From assembly GCF_040802235.1 (NCBI RefSeq), contig NC_133157.1, forward strand, positions 38,220,501 to 38,284,500: 64,000 nt of DNA, given 5' to 3'. A program made the position numbers and the translations under genes. This document shows, piece after piece, positions 1-12,359 of this stretch. Origin of the DNA: Manis javanica (lineage: Eukaryota > Chordata > Mammalia > Pholidota > Manidae). Each line of letters starts with the position of its first letter. Within the stretch, counting starts at the first letter, position 1. The notes under the pieces are model-generated. The model worked only from the letters and a program-made list of their open reading frames with translations, searched no databases and had not been told where the DNA came from.

Positions 1-810
1 CTGACACCTGGATGCCACACCCAGAAATTCTAACTTAATTGGTACCCCAGTAATTCTTAAGTATTGACATTGAGAGATAGTAACTCCAGAAGGGATGAGT
101 GTGATTCAAGATTTTGGCTCATTGAGGGGAAAAATAACCAAGATTTCTGACATTGCTATGACTTTTGAACCAGGTGTAACTATTGCAAGATGGATATACT
201 CTATGAAAACAGTAAACCAAGAAGGAGAAAGGTATAAACTCCAGAGAACAGCCATTCAAACCAGAAGGAAGACAAAGGAATTCCAAGGATCCAAGCAAAG
301 GTAAGTCCCCAGATAATGGCTTTGCAATAGAATTAGAAACCAGTCCAAATAGCAAAAGTATGGAAGTTTCAGAAGAAATATATTTAAACAAATTGAACTG
401 ATGGTGTAAATGATGTAATTGACCATGTGTATGGAACATTTCATTTAAAGACTTTAAAGGTTTTAGGAAGGTATATGAAGAATTAGGAATAGGTACAAAG
501 AAACATTAATGATGAAAAAATAAAATATCAAGTCAAAAACAATAATGCTCAATTGTGAATAATAATTGCATAGGCTATACACATATATAACTTTTTTAAT
601 CAACAGTTTGAATATAATTATTTGAGGAAAAAGAAAAATGATAATGAGAACTGATTTATAATCTTCATAATTTAGTCAATAGATAATATACTTAATTGGT
701 GATCCAAATGATAGGGTACATATTTAGAAATATGGAGATGTGTGAAAGTCACAAAAACAGCTTAAAAAGTGGAAAAGTAGTTGCTTCTATGGAGTGGTCT
801 TTGACAAGGT
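1..810. other. Unassigned AT-rich non-coding DNA
   Basis: No gene, RNA or repeat family is recognised. Open frames here are under 110 codons, overlap each other on both strands and show no domain. The sequence is probably too decayed to classify by eye. Confidence 0.5.
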
Positions 811-995
811 TAGTCAGCCTTAGCACTGTCTAGACTCTGCTGTGGGACTGTCCTGGGTGGTCTAGTAGGCTTGGCAGCATCCCGGGCCTCTACCACCAGA
901 TGCCAGTACCAACCAAAAGGTAACAAGCAAAAATGTCCCTGGACATTGCCTAATGTCTCCAGGGTGACAAAATTATCCCTAGTTGAGAACCACTG
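811..995 (-). mobile_element. hAT-Charlie MITE, MER20-like
   Basis: Read on the minus strand, the element starts with the terminal inverted repeat CAGTGGTTCTCAAC (982-995). It continues with the family's internal phrases, such as GGAGACATT, GGCATCTGGTGG and GGGATGCTGCC. The length of about 185 bp compares with roughly 220 bp for the family. It is a non-autonomous DNA transposon with no coding capacity. The far end (around 811) is degraded, so that boundary is approximate. MER20 is the family I think fits, from memory. Confidence 0.7.
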
Positions 996-3725
996 GATGG
1001 TAGGAGGTGCAGAATTCATACTCTGCTATAAACATTAATAATTTGACTTTTAAAAGTATGTACTTGTATTACTTTGATATAATACTAACTTAAAATAAGA
1101 CAGTTGATAGAGATGATTTTGAATATCCTTTAAAATCTAAAATGTTGCAAAGTCATATATCCCAACTACTACTTTTTAGCTACATTTCTTTCAGTTGTAA
1201 ATTATGTTTTCTTGACGGCTAAATCTCTAGTGAATGGATTAGATAAACACAATTGAGTAGGTAGTAGTGAGTACACAGAAATATGTAGACCTTATCCCTG
1301 ATTCGATTATTTACTGATGTACCTAGGCATTTGACCCAAAAAATTATGGAGAGTTTTGGGGGAGGTTTTGGAGTCAGAGGAGAATGTTCTTCATTCCTGA
1401 CTTTTCCCTCATGTCATCTCTCTGTCCATGAGCATGTTGGCACATATTACCCAACAATATTATTTCCAGCTGCCTTTCTCCAGGAAATCTTCCTCATTCT
1501 ATGGCTGCAAAAGCAGATTATAGTCAATGTTTAACTGAATTGTACAAACAAAAGTGTTCCTGATATTTTAGGAAGAAGCAATAATTCAGCCATGGAAGAG
1601 TGGGGTATATTCTTAGAGGAGAGATGCAAATGGGTACAAAACAGGGCTTGTGTGCCTTAGCTCCTTAGGTCTATGTCAGCAAATGTTCTTCTCTTAGTGG
1701 AAAAGACAAACTCCTAACATCCCCATCCCATACACTGGGGTGTAAGTCCCTGATGGAGTTATCCTAATTTTTATGTGGCCATCATGACTAATAGTCTGTC
1801 TCTGACCACTTAAGGTAAGTTTGGTGCAAAATTCAACCTAAAAGTGATCTGGCTTGAAACTGATAATAAGGCTCTGGGAATAAATTTCTGTCTTTATTGA
1901 GTTTATCAAGGTTGTTGGGTTTTAACAAATGCTAAAAATTGAATAAACAGAGTTTTGGGGTTTTTTTTGGATGGGAGTGAATAAGAAGTTACTTTTAAAA
2001 ACTAAGTATAAATGTGGCTATAAGTGGTAATCCTATTATATCGGACATTGTGGATATACTTTCTTCTGGTTTACCTTTCCAGGATAATTATTTGTTTTTC
2101 GGAAGAATAATATTCTTTATCCCAAATCAGTCTTGTTGCAGCTAATGTTATTATTTACTAGTCCAGGTAGAACCAAGTGCATTTTCACATGGCATGAAGT
2201 AGATTTTTATTTTTTAAACCCAAGAACAGACTGAAGTTTGCTAGTGAAATTGTTTTGGTAAATACCATCAATTCTGATGACAGATTATTTTCAGTAATCC
2301 CAAGCAATTTTGTTACATTGCCATTATGTTTAAGTGATAGCAAATTAAAATGATAAAATATCTTTATCTCTTTCCTGCAGCTGTTTTAGCAATCCCATAA
2401 AATGAGTTTATACTGTCAGGGTTACCTGTCCAGAAATATATAAATACAGGTGGCATTGTTCCTTAAGTATCCCACCAGTCATGAGGCTCTGTAGGCGATC
2501 TAATGGTCCATTTCTAAGGAAAATGTTGCAGTGTCTGTTTTTCAATTATTTGAGAAATAGACACATTCATTGTTTTGCCTGGTGTCAGGGTCATCTCACC
2601 ACATATATTATGGTAAATTACTATAATAGGAGCACTTGGCATGTTGTGTTAGAGTGAAAAGGAAAACAGATTGGATGGAAATAAGAAGAATTCATTCTTC
2701 ATCCTCTCTAGCGTGTGTGCCCTGACTACCATCAGGGGAGCTTATTAACCTTCCTCCCATTGTAAATGTTTCTAGAAAGCAGAACTGAATTGAACAAGCT
2801 CTGCAGTCAAACGGCCTTTCTCTCATTCCCCACTAAAGATAGATGTCTCTTTCCTAGGCCATTTCAGAGGGACAATTTAAATACAAATTTGGGTTTAGTT
2901 TTGTTCTCCTCAGTACACTTGTATGTGCAATTTATTTTCATGTACTATACATATTTTTTTTTCTGTGTAGAAACCTAATATTTTCCATTTAGGTACCCTT
3001 GTGAGATCTTTTGTACTGAACTTGTGATTTCACTCTTCCACAAATTTTTCTGACTTCTTACCAGAAGCACCACGCTTGTCACTATGGTTTGAGCAAATAT
3101 CCCTGAGCCCATAAGGGATCAAGGTCATAGGTTCATCTCTTTGGTCACCTGAGACACAGCTTTTTTTCCATAAAGCACACTCCACGGTTTTCAGTAGTCA
3201 ATACTTTGTAGGTAAGTTTCTTGGAACATGTTTGTCTGGAGGGTATCTTTGCTATGTCCACGTCGTTGTTGAACATTCTAGCTCAGTGCTCCACTTCATC
3301 TCTTACCACTCTTCTCTCAGGATCCAAACAACATTGAGACTATCATTATTCTGCAAATAGGGCAAAATATCTATTTCTGTGATTTGGGCCTGGTTAGTTT
3401 GGATCTGGCTTTGCTTCCATCAGATGCACCCTTATAGCCAGAGGAAAGTTCATTACAGTCTGTTGTAAAACAACTCCAACTCCTTGGAAATAATATGCCT
3501 CAGCATATGAAAATGACCTTGTTTCTTGAAGGAATTGCTGCTGATTGGCAGCAGGTAACATTTGTCCATTGTAGAAAATGAAGGCACAATTGGGAACACT
3601 CTAGTTTTGAATCAGTTTTAAGTCATTTCTTTTCATATGATTGTTCCTTAGTAGTTTGAACTTGCACTGCTAAAGGGTTGAGTACTTCCTTCCGAACCTC
3701 ATGTATCTTGATCTGAAACACAGAA
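996..3725. other. Unassigned non-coding DNA
   Basis: No coding exon or clear repeat is seen over about 2.7 kb. Homopolymer runs, for example the T-run near 1962, and short open frames occur as expected by chance in AT-rich DNA. It may be unique sequence or very old repeats. Confidence 0.45.
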
Positions 3726-3729
3726 GAGC

Positions 3730-3895
3730 ATGGGAGCTGAGACCAGGTGGCCTGCAGTCCTAGGAGCAGAGCTTAAATCCTCCATACATCCCACTCTTTA
3801 GGCAAATTATTTAATTTCATGTACTTATGGGAAAGTTAAAATTAAATGAGCTATTTAAAGCAGTTACCAAATTTCTTGGTAGATGTTAAGTATTT
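3730..3895 (+). repeat. MIR SINE
   Basis: The order of recognisable segments matches MIR in the sense direction. A tRNA-like head (GAGCATGGGAGCTGAGACCAGG) precedes the aggcaaattatttaat core, an AAATGAG phrase and a tail ending near AGATGTTAAGTA. MIR is an ancient tRNA-derived SINE mobilised by L2. This copy is strongly diverged. Confidence 0.6.
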
Positions 3896-4166
3896 TTAAT
3901 TGTGGAAAAAAACCACATTTAACATAATATACCTTGGTGCTACTTTTGATTTGAAGACTTAATGTTTTCTGAGGATCCCTGAAAACAGTCTAACTTTCTA
4001 AAAGTCCTCTCTGCCAGTGCCAGGGAAGATCCTGGGTCAGACTCATCTGTGGTACTCACATCCTTCAAAGAAAGTGAGAGAAAGCAACCCCTTGCTTCAG
4101 GTTCTGACATTATGGCATGATGGTGACTGTCTTTTCTTTGCAAACACTGCAATTTGTTCTTACATG

Positions 4167-4240
4167 CTTTGAGACTCACCAATAAAAGTTACTGAAATAA
4201 TTTCTTTGAGACTCACCAATAAAAGTGACTAAAATAATTT
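4167..4240. repeat. 37-bp tandem duplication
   Basis: Two adjacent 37-bp copies (4167-4203 and 4204-4240) both start CTTTGAGACTCACCAATAAA and differ at only two positions. It is a head-to-tail duplication with no spacer. The high identity against decayed surroundings suggests it arose fairly recently. Confidence 0.9.
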
Positions 4241-5650
4241 TTATAAATCTTAGAAAAGTATATTAATAGTCCAATTTTCAAAATCACTATTACCTAAAAG
4301 TGAGGACTGTATTCTTAAAAATGTCATATGTCTCTTGTAGCTTAGGTAATGTTTTTTATTAGTTTTTTGTTTTGTTTTTATTGAAAGAAAACAGAAAAAT
4401 CTTGTAATGATTTGACTCTAGTTTTATTCAATGGCTTAGAACGTAAGTGCATCATTAAATCTCCAAGATACCAGGAATATTGAAAGTCATTTAAAAGATG
4501 ATGTTATCTAGGGGATCTTTTAAAGAACAGATCTATTGTCTTTTGCATTAACATAAAACACTTATATCTAGGTGGATACAACTGTTCTCTTTGGTTTGTG
4601 GAGAAAAGATACTCTTTTCTTGGATGATATTAGGCAGTTATTTGTAAACATGCTCAGTGTTCTTGTGTAAATGGTATTGTTATCTGTCCATTTTGGAGTG
4701 CCTGTCATGGATCCTGACTGAGCTTGCTTTTGAAAAGGAAGTCAGTATGAAATTACATTCAGTTAACTTGTCAGCAGGCTTCCAATGGAGATGAAGCAAA
4801 TGAAGTAATTTCTTGCCAAAAATGGAGCTATGTGTCCTGAACAACTCAGATCATAGAGCCCTTATCCCCAACCGTCATTGAAATGTTGGCCTTATCCCCA
4901 AGTAAGAGAGATGTCAGTTTGTGTCCTAATTATCCATGTGGAATGATCTGTTTGGATGTTGGTCTCTAAATCCCTCTAACCTGTTCACTTACAGTACAGT
5001 AGGGAAAATAATAGAACACCCTTTATAAAGATGTTAAAATTAAGTGAGATACATCAATAAATAAGATACATTTAACAAAGCAAATGACCCATAGTATTAC
5101 TTTAAAAATATTAGCTCCTTCTACAAATATAATTAATATCTCTGCTACCATTATTATCATTGTGAAAATTTATCTTTCATTGCCTCTCATTTTTCCTTTC
5201 CTTTTTCTTCTATTTGTGATGTTGAGCCACAACCTGATATAAAATCCCCAAGAACATACTCACATATAAGAAGAGGGAAGTCAGGCTGCTTTATGTCTAA
5301 CATAAATATATCATGAGGCCAAAAGAAACACTAATAAAATCAGTGTCTCAAGTATCTATCAAGACAGTCACAGACCAGAGGACACAAATTGTTTAGGTCT
5401 CAGGGCTGCTTTCCCATGAGATATACTGGCTCCACATATCTCCAAAACAGCTATGCACTGTAGTAGGCACTGCCAGGACTAGAATCCACAGTTGGTGATT
5501 CTGAGAGTTCCATACAAGGGAAGTTTTTAGCCATTGAAAAGCTTGCAGTACCAATGACCCTCCCTGCCTCTTCCTCTGGACCTCTTCCAGGATTTGAATT
5601 TTTCTGAGATCTGCAACAATGTAAAGTATAAATTGTCTTTAATACCCTCA
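4241..5650. other. Unassigned non-coding DNA
   Basis: Nothing recognised: no long frame, RNA gene or clear repeat. A short imperfect repeat of the phrase CCTTATCCCCAA occurs at about 4860-4900. Confidence 0.45.
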
Positions 5651-5654
5651 ATGG

Positions 5655-6310
5655 GTATTTATTCATCTATTCATTTATTCATCCATAAACTCATATATTG
5701 CATTTATGAAGTGCTGGGCATTTTGCTGGACTTTTGGGAAATTGTAATAAATAGGACAAAATTTGGCTTTGCCCATCTGGAACTTACACACTGCTGGAGA
5801 AGAGATATTGAACAGTGTGATGAGTGAAATGAAAGGACAAGTGGAGGGTGCAGTAGAAGCATGTGGGAGGGGACACCCAAATGGAGAGGAGAGGTGGGAG
5901 AGGTGAGGAGAGGTATAATGTAAAATAAGACTGATATAAGTTGGGTTGGTGGGATCAAATAAGAGATGGGTTGGCATCAGGGTAATGTTCCAAGGAGAGA
6001 GGATAACATATTCAAAGGCATGAACAAACAAAACGCATCTTATGACTAAAAAATGCAGTGTGGTAAAAGCTTTTATAGGGAGAAGTTATTTATATAGCAG
6101 CTTATGGAATTCCACTAAGAATTTTTAATGGTATGAATATAAACAGAATGTATATATTTAAAAGTTTTGCTAGGCAGTGGGGCAGTATATGGATCCGAGG
6201 TGGGGAGGAGTTAGAGAAAGCACAACTTGTCGGGAGCTAGTAACGGCAGGTCAGGAAAAGATGCTATTGGCTGGAGGTGGAGCCTGGAAGCATAGATATA
6301 TGGGTTCAGG
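5655..6310 (-). repeat. LINE L2, 3' part, antisense
   Basis: The plus strand opens with the L2 3'-end complement (ATTTATTCATCTATTCATTTATTC). A degraded growth of the CTGGGCA...GGAACTTACA pattern follows, then a purine-rich stretch like the L2 3' coding region read backwards (for example GGAGGAGTTAGAG, CTATTGGCTGGAGGTGG). No frame survives. The boundary at 6310 is approximate. Confidence 0.65.
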
Positions 6311-6314
6311 GATT

Positions 6315-6430
6315 TAGTTATTTATTCATCATGTGTACGTAATTAACTGCTTTTATGCACAGTCCTAACTGTGTTAGATATGGAGAGGAGAAAGGCATGG
6401 TTCTTGCTGTAAAGAAATCAGGGGAGAGAG
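6315..6430 (-). repeat. LINE L2 3' end, antisense
   Basis: A second L2-type 3' terminus follows directly. TTATTTATTCATCATGTG leads into a decayed version of the cttttatgcacagtcctaactgtgttagata segment and the TGGTTCTTGCTGTAA region. It may be a separate copy or a rearranged part of the preceding one. Confidence 0.45.
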
Positions 6431-6559
6431 AGAAAAAAAGAAATTGTATGGTGACACTGTTTGGGTTAAAGTTGGTGAGGTGATGTGTTATGTAAATTTG
6501 CTGAAAACAAATTCATCCAAAGCTCTTTCAATGAAGGATCAATCCCTCTAAGTATTATT

Positions 6560-6785
6560 ATTAGTAGTAGTTTTGTTAGAGCACTGTACTAAGTTCTTTA
6601 TTTGCATATCTTATCCAGCTTTCTTTATAATTCAATAAACTGGGCTCTGGGCTATATTTTTAACACTATTTTACAATTGAGAAGATTGAGACACCAAGAT
6701 ATTAAGTAGCTCGATGAAAATCACTCAGGCAGGATATAGTGAAACTTGAATTTGGTGTGCCTGACTTTTGAGTCCATACTTTAGA
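6560..6785 (-). repeat. MIR SINE, antisense
   Basis: The plus strand shows the MIR complement. A GCACTGTACTAAG phrase is followed by ATTTTACAATTGAGAAGATTGAGAC (the conserved MIR core, read backwards), a TTAAGTAGCT phrase and a decayed tRNA-like head. It is typical of an old full-length copy of about 220 bp. Confidence 0.7.
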
Positions 6786-7134
6786 GAGTTAACAATGTCA
6801 AACAAACTCCTAATAAAGAAAACATGCAGAAAAAAAAATTGGCAGAGAGCAGCAATGGGAGAACAAGAAAAGAAGGCATTCGATTTTTGGTTTAAAGTGT
6901 TGAACTGCCTCTTTTTAAGATAAAGACAGATACCTAAAAATGAGAACTGGGTTTAACAGCATCATTTCATGAGATGGGGACTTCCAAACCTAAGTTTTTA
7001 ACTCATTAAAATGAATATTGAAAACAATATCTCCTTAATTAAGCAAAATCAGACCCCCTCCATTTGGAATGCGACTGAAGGACACGGTCTTAGGGTTGGC
7101 CACTCTGGTTCATCATATTTCTCTTCTTTTCTGC

Positions 7135-7260
7135 CTCAGGGAATTTGTACAGGTCACTAAGAATCCTGTGTGTTCATTTCCTCATTTTTAGGATCAGAAT
7201 AATAGTGACCATCTCACAGATTTGTCATGAAGATTAATAATGCTTGTCAGTACCTAGCAA
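7135..7260 (+). repeat. MIR SINE fragment
   Basis: Sense MIR core: a CAGGTCACTAAGAATCCTG phrase, then TTTCCTCATTTTTAGGATCAG, AATAATAGTGACCATCTCAC and GTCATGAAGATTAATAATG. The 5' tRNA-like part is missing or unrecognisable. Confidence 0.65.
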
Positions 7261-7264
7261 CTCC

Positions 7265-8470
7265 ATGGTAGAGAAGTGGGCCCTACCAGGAGGTCAGTAT
7301 GATGATCATGTGGCCTGCTGGAAAATGTAGATGGAGAGAGGGAAACAGCGCCAAGACTCTAGGAGAGGAGAGCAGAGTAAACTGGAAAGGGGCTGCTACT
7401 GCAGCCAATCAGCGTCATGGAAGTGGCTGTTTAATCAGCTAATGACACAGAGGGGAAGAATGTAGACCACATCTAATTAGTAGTAAAGAGATAGACACAC
7501 TTCAAGGTTAAATTTACCCAGGTGTGGAACTCACCTGGAGACTGTTAAACGGTTCATTCCATAGGATGCAACCCCAATGGAAACAGGGCTTCATGGACTA
7601 AAAGAAAAATGAAAGCATAGCCTACTAGCCAAAGTAAAAGACCTGTTTTGCCATGGGTACTAAAGTTCTAAGAAATAGACAAATTCCTGCTATGAAAATT
7701 ATTAGAACACAGGGCTTCAATCTAAGAAGTGACTAATATCACAGGTATATTATTTATAAAAGTAGGTAATTTTTTGTTTTTGAGAGAGATTTTTATGTTT
7801 TCAAAGCATCTACTTATATTTAATTTCTGAATGGAGAGAAAGAGAAGGAGACAAAAAAATACTAAGAAATTCTTATTCAAATTCTCCATGTAAACTTTCC
7901 CCATTAAGTTAGTCAAGTTAGACAGAATCACTTTTCATAGAACACTTTAGAATAGGCAATAGTAAGGAGTATGAAAAATGTACAAGATTACTCAGCATAT
8001 ACATCAAATCTGTCCTTTATAAACTATTGAAAATAGTGTGTCCATCTGTGCTTTTTCTACGGTTGTTAATAGTTTAGTAACTGAGTTAGCATTGCTAATT
8101 TATCAGCAATAATACAGCCATCAATTGGAACACTAATTGCATTTTTATGCCAGACTGTCACTGAGAAGTATGATCAAAAATATTTTTTCAGTGATCAGTC
8201 TGTGATATAGTAGTCATTTTACCAGTTCTGCCCAATATAATTCATTAGAACACAGACATGGTGATGTATGTTTTAAATTAAATTTTATATTTTCAATAAT
8301 ATACAATGATGCTTAGTGCTAATGTTTTGTTTTCCATTTTTTAACAATGTCTGGTTGCATTAGGACCTAGATTTAATTTGCTGACCTTTAAAGCTTCAAG
8401 GTCAATATAAAAAATTAGTCAGGAAGCACCACTCCCCACTTTATCATAAAGGAGCATGGATTAAAGGGAA
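7265..8470. other. Unassigned non-coding DNA
   Basis: No supported gene or repeat. Several short AT-rich frames only. Confidence 0.4.
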
Positions 8471-8473
8471 TGC

Positions 8474-8647
8474 CAGTCCTCAAACGTGGTGCACATTGGA
8501 ATCACCTGTTTTGTCTGAGTCACACTCAAGAGATTCTAATTCATGAGGTGTGTGCTCCAGCTTGGGTATATGGTCTAGCTTGGGTATGGGGATTTAAGAA
8601 AAAAATCCCAGATTATTTTAATATGCAGCAAAGTTTGAGAACCACTG
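8474..8647 (+). mobile_element. hAT-Charlie MITE, MER5A-like
   Basis: The element begins CAGTCCTCAAAC and ends TTTGAGAACCACTG, a degraded pair of hAT terminal inverted repeats. Inside is the diagnostic phrase TTGGAATCACCTG near the 5' end. The length of 174 bp fits the roughly 190-bp family. No 8-bp target duplication is still readable. It is a non-autonomous, long-inactive DNA transposon. A short internal direct repeat (AGCTTGGGTAT, twice) lies near 8560-8590. Confidence 0.8.
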
Positions 8648-8734
8648 AATGAGAACAAACTACTGTGTAAGCAGGGTATACCAGAGCACAGAACAAGTTA
8701 CTCTTCCCTTCCCTCACCCCTTTCTTTCCTTCCT

Positions 8735-8850
8735 GGAAACATTTAGTATTTACTGAGTATCTGCTATGTGTCAGGAAGTGTTCTAGATAGTAAAAATAAC
8801 AAGGTAAACAAGACTGTCCCTTTTGATCTGTTTACGAAATTGACCTCCAA
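8735..8850 (-). repeat. LINE L2 3' end, antisense
   Basis: The plus strand reads TTTAGTATTTACTGAGTATCTGCTATGTGTCAGGAAGTGTTC, the complement of the L2 terminus. The AACAAGGTAAACAAGACTGTCCC phrase follows. Confidence 0.75.
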
Positions 8851-8854
8851 CTTT

Positions 8855-9225
8855 GACTTTTGGCCTCACCAGCCTCATGTCTCCCACACGCTGAACCCCA
8901 GCTGCAGTGACCTCTTAGTCCTCAGTTGTCATGCTCTGTACTAGTATTGTACTTTCTCACAGGTGCTGGCTTCTCCCATGCTGAGTTACTTCCTACTTCT
9001 CTTTGACCTCAGGTTAAGCCTCAGTGCCTTGGCTTTCATGCCTGGGTCCACACTTCTCTTACCATGTCATATACCTCATTCTAGTTGCGCATATCATAGA
9101 TGTGCTGTTACATTCTTAGGTGTTTAATGTTTCCTTTTCAGCTAGACAGAAGTTGCCAACAAGGAGCCTGCCATTAGGCTCACTAATAAATGCTTAATAA
9201 AATATTTATTAAATAAAAGAATTAT
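8855..9225 (+). repeat. LINE L2 3' end
   Basis: A pyrimidine-rich segment resembles the L2 3' coding and untranslated region in sense. It ends with a GACAGAAGTTGCC...GGCTCACTAATAAATGCTTAATAAA tail, the typical L2 terminus. It lies back to back with the antisense L2 at 8735-8850. Confidence 0.6.
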
Positions 9226-9238
9226 GAATATGACAGAG

Positions 9239-9725
9239 TGTAGTCTAGCTTGTTTATTTTTTGCTGCATAACAAGCTAACCCAAAATGTAGTTACCTAAA
9301 GCAGTAACCATTTGATGACCTCTTGTGAATTCTGAGGGTTGACTGAACCCTTCTGGGTATATATCTTCTATTCCACATGATATCAGCTGGGAATGCAGCC
9401 ATCTGGGGGCTCAGTTGGGCTGAAGTTTTTCAGATGGGCTGGTGCCTGGGAGGGTAGGACTGCAAGGCCGGTTTCAGTTGGGATGCTAAAGCTGGTTGGT
9501 CTCTTCCTTTTGTAGTCTCAGGTCCTTTTTCTTTCCTTATGCCTCTGCACTTGGTCTCTCCAGCAGATAGTAGGATTTCTTAATAGCAGTTCTGGGTTTC
9601 CAAAACGAGCCTTCCAAGAGAGGAAGCAGAAGCTGCCAGATCTCTTAAAGGATGGGTGGAAAGCTGATCCAGTGGCACTCCTGCCACATTCTATTGGTCA
9701 AAGAAGTCACAGGCCCATTCCAGAA
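9239..9725 (-). mobile_element. MLT1-like (ERVL-MaLR) solo LTR, antisense
   Basis: The plus strand starts near TGTAGTCTAGCTTGTTTA and contains TTGCTGCATAACAAGC, the complement of the MaLR LTR end. The GGAAGCAGAAGCTGCCA and TTCTATTGGTCAAAGAAGTCACA phrases of the same group follow. The size (about 490 bp) fits. No internal or second LTR sequence is seen, so it is most likely a solo LTR. The subfamily is not resolved. Confidence 0.6.
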
Positions 9726-9892
9726 TCACTGAGAAAAACATAAAAACAAAACAAAATAGACCTCCCTTCTTTATGCAAGAGTCATAAAGAATTTGAGACC
9801 TTCTTAATTCATCACAGAAACTTAACCTGAAATTTAAAGCATTTCTTTATTTGCTTTTCTTTTTTAGGGGGTGGGGCTAGCTCCAGTGATCT

Positions 9893-10394
9893 TTTCATTT
9901 TAGTTTTTATTTTATTGTGGTAAGAACACTTAATATGAGATCTACCCTGTTAATTTCTAAGCATACAACACAGTATTGTTAACTGTAGACACAATGTTGT
10001 ACAGCAGATCTCTAGAACTTATTTATCTTGTATAACTGAAACATTCTACCTTTTAGCAACTTCACATTTCCCCCTTCTCCCATTGCCAGGAAACCAGCAT
10101 TTATGCTCTATTTCTGTGAGTTTTTCTATTTTCAATACCTCGTATAAGTGAAATCATGCAGTATTTGTCCCTCTGGGACTGGCTTATTTCATATAGCATA
10201 ATGTCCTCCACGTTCATCCATACTGTCACGTATTGTAAGATTTCCTTTTTTAAGGCTGAATAATATTTCAGTGTACATACATACCACATTTTCTTTATTC
10301 ACTCATTCACTGATGGACATTTAGATTGTTTCTATATTTTGGTTATTGTAAATAGTGATGCAGTGGACATGAGAGGGCAAATACCTGAGATCCT
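9893..10394 (-). mobile_element. LINE-1 3' end (L1MA/MB type), antisense
   Basis: Antisense L1 3' UTR and last part of ORF2. Landmarks on the plus strand are TTTATTTTATTGTGGTAAGA (3' UTR), CAGTATTTGTCCCTCTGGGACTGGC, GCATAATGTCCTCCACGTTCATCC, AAGGCTGAATAATATTTCAGTG and ACTGATGGACATTTAGATTG. No reading frame is intact. The element is severely 5'-truncated and stops at a TA/GA microsatellite. Confidence 0.9.
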
Positions 10395-10425
10395 GATATA
10401 TATATATATATATAGAGAGAGAGAG
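10395..10425. repeat. (TA)n-(GA)n microsatellite
   Basis: About nine TA units are followed directly by about six GA units, at the 5' edge of the antisense L1. Confidence 0.9.
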
Positions 10426-10429
10426 TGCG

Positions 10430-12355
10430 TGTGCAAGCATCACATGTGTGAGCACAGGGTCTTTCTTTTTATCTATGTCACCTTTTGTTCTACAATTCAG
10501 GTCATTTTATATAGAATAGTCCTCTTTTTGTGGCACATTTCATTACGTATTTTCTAAAAGCAAGAACATTCTCTTAACAATTAACATTGGTACATATTCA
10601 GAGTTTTTCAGTTCTCCCAATATTATCCTTAACAGTGAAAGAAAATTCTAAACCATGCATTGCATTCAGATATCATATCTTAGATGTCTTTACTCTGTAA
10701 CAGTTTGTTTTTTCTGTTTTTAATGGCATTGGCATATTGGAAGAATACTGGCCTGATAGTTGGTAGAATGACTGTCAAGTTAGGTTGGCCTAATGTCTTC
10801 TCATGATTGAGCTCATCGTATTCAGTTTTGACAGGAATACTAGGGAAGTGCTGTCATGTTCTCACTTCATCGTATCAGGAATAGTTACTGATGACATTAG
10901 GGCTCATCAGTTAGGGTTTCAGCCAAATTCTCTTTATTATAAAGTTACTGTTTTCTTTTGTAATTAATACATACAATATACAACAAATATCCTCTTGCTC
11001 ATTGCATTTTCACTTTTTAACATTTGTTGAATTTTTTTTGCTTGAAACAATTTTTATTACAGTGGTATTCCTTTTGTCTTTCACTCCACCAGTTGATGCT
11101 GTGGGATATGAGCCAGATACTGAATGCTGTGTCTGAGTAGTGCATGTTAGGATGACTGTGTCAGATAGGTGGGAACGAAGATCAGTTAGGCCCAAGGGAC
11201 ATTTCTCTTAGTTCAAAATGAATAAGTCATTGTCATGATGTTCTTATAAACGGGGCTGACAGGTCCGGAGTTGTATTTCAACTTAGGTCCTATACTTTTG
11301 TCTGGTGGTGTTTATATGAATATCTCTCTAGATATAGATCTAATACATGGGTATACATATGTAATTTTATACTTAATATTTTATTCTTTCCTACCTGCTT
11401 TATCTCAATAATTTAAAAAAGGAACAGGACAAAAAAGAGAAAACCTCTAACTTACTTGCTTAGTTACATAGCATTATGCACAATTTTAAATATTCCATAA
11501 AACTTAAGAAAATATGCTTGGCCTTGAATCACATTTGCTAACTAGGGATCATTCAGTGTTATGAAATGAGAACTATAGCTCTGTAATAGCGTTTAGTGGT
11601 CACTTAATAATGTTAAATTATTTTCAGATGAAGAAAATGAAGCCAGTATTTTTCAAAGTCTTTCTAAAAGCAAAAATAGAATTTTTTTCCTTAAAATACA
11701 TGTTCGTTCTTTATGTGATGTTTGCAAATTCAAAGATTTTGCATATTGATACAGAATATTTTAACTATAATAGAAAATTTGCCAAAAATGAGAATTCACT
11801 GAATTTCTTTTGACTTTATAATGTGATTTGATTTAGAAAGTGAAAACAGTCTTAAGAACTTAGTTGGTTTCATTTTCCTCTGAGTAAATTCTCTGCCCTG
11901 TTCTGTGCCTCTGGGGCTGACTCTGCGGATGCATCACCAAGGCTCCTCAGACCTCTCATCCAGTTGAGTTTGGCTGATGAGAAATCAGAGTGAAGAGCAG
12001 AAAGGTTGAGTTATTTCTTCTCCTATGTCCCCTCGGCCTTTGCTCTCTGGTTCCCGTCTGATCCTCCCTCTAAAATTACATCTCCTTCAGAATCTTCTAC
12101 AGCTCCAGCTCTCACCAGGCTCCTACTGTTTCCTTCCCTACTCTTTTAACCCAGATATCCCCCCTGCAAATAACTTATGTTCATTGCAAAGATATGGAGG
12201 TAGCGGGGGAGAGAGAGAGAGATCAGAAGCATAATAGATAAGGTAACGAATTGAAAAGCATCTTGCATTTTGTCCTAATGGTAACAAAATCAATAGGAAC
12301 GAATTGTCTTCTCCCTGTTGCAGTTGGAAGGTATCTTTGTAAACCTGATGAGCAA
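10430..12355. other. Unassigned non-coding DNA
   Basis: No supported gene or repeat family. A short GA-repeat lies at about 12209-12222. The frames here are under 75 codons and have no domain signal. Confidence 0.4.
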
Positions 12356-12359
12356 ATTT

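Noticed and set aside
5675..6031. 118-codon minus frame
   Set aside because: It falls in the antisense L2 segment, in a frame unrelated to L2 ORF2, and is rich in S/T/P from low-complexity sequence.
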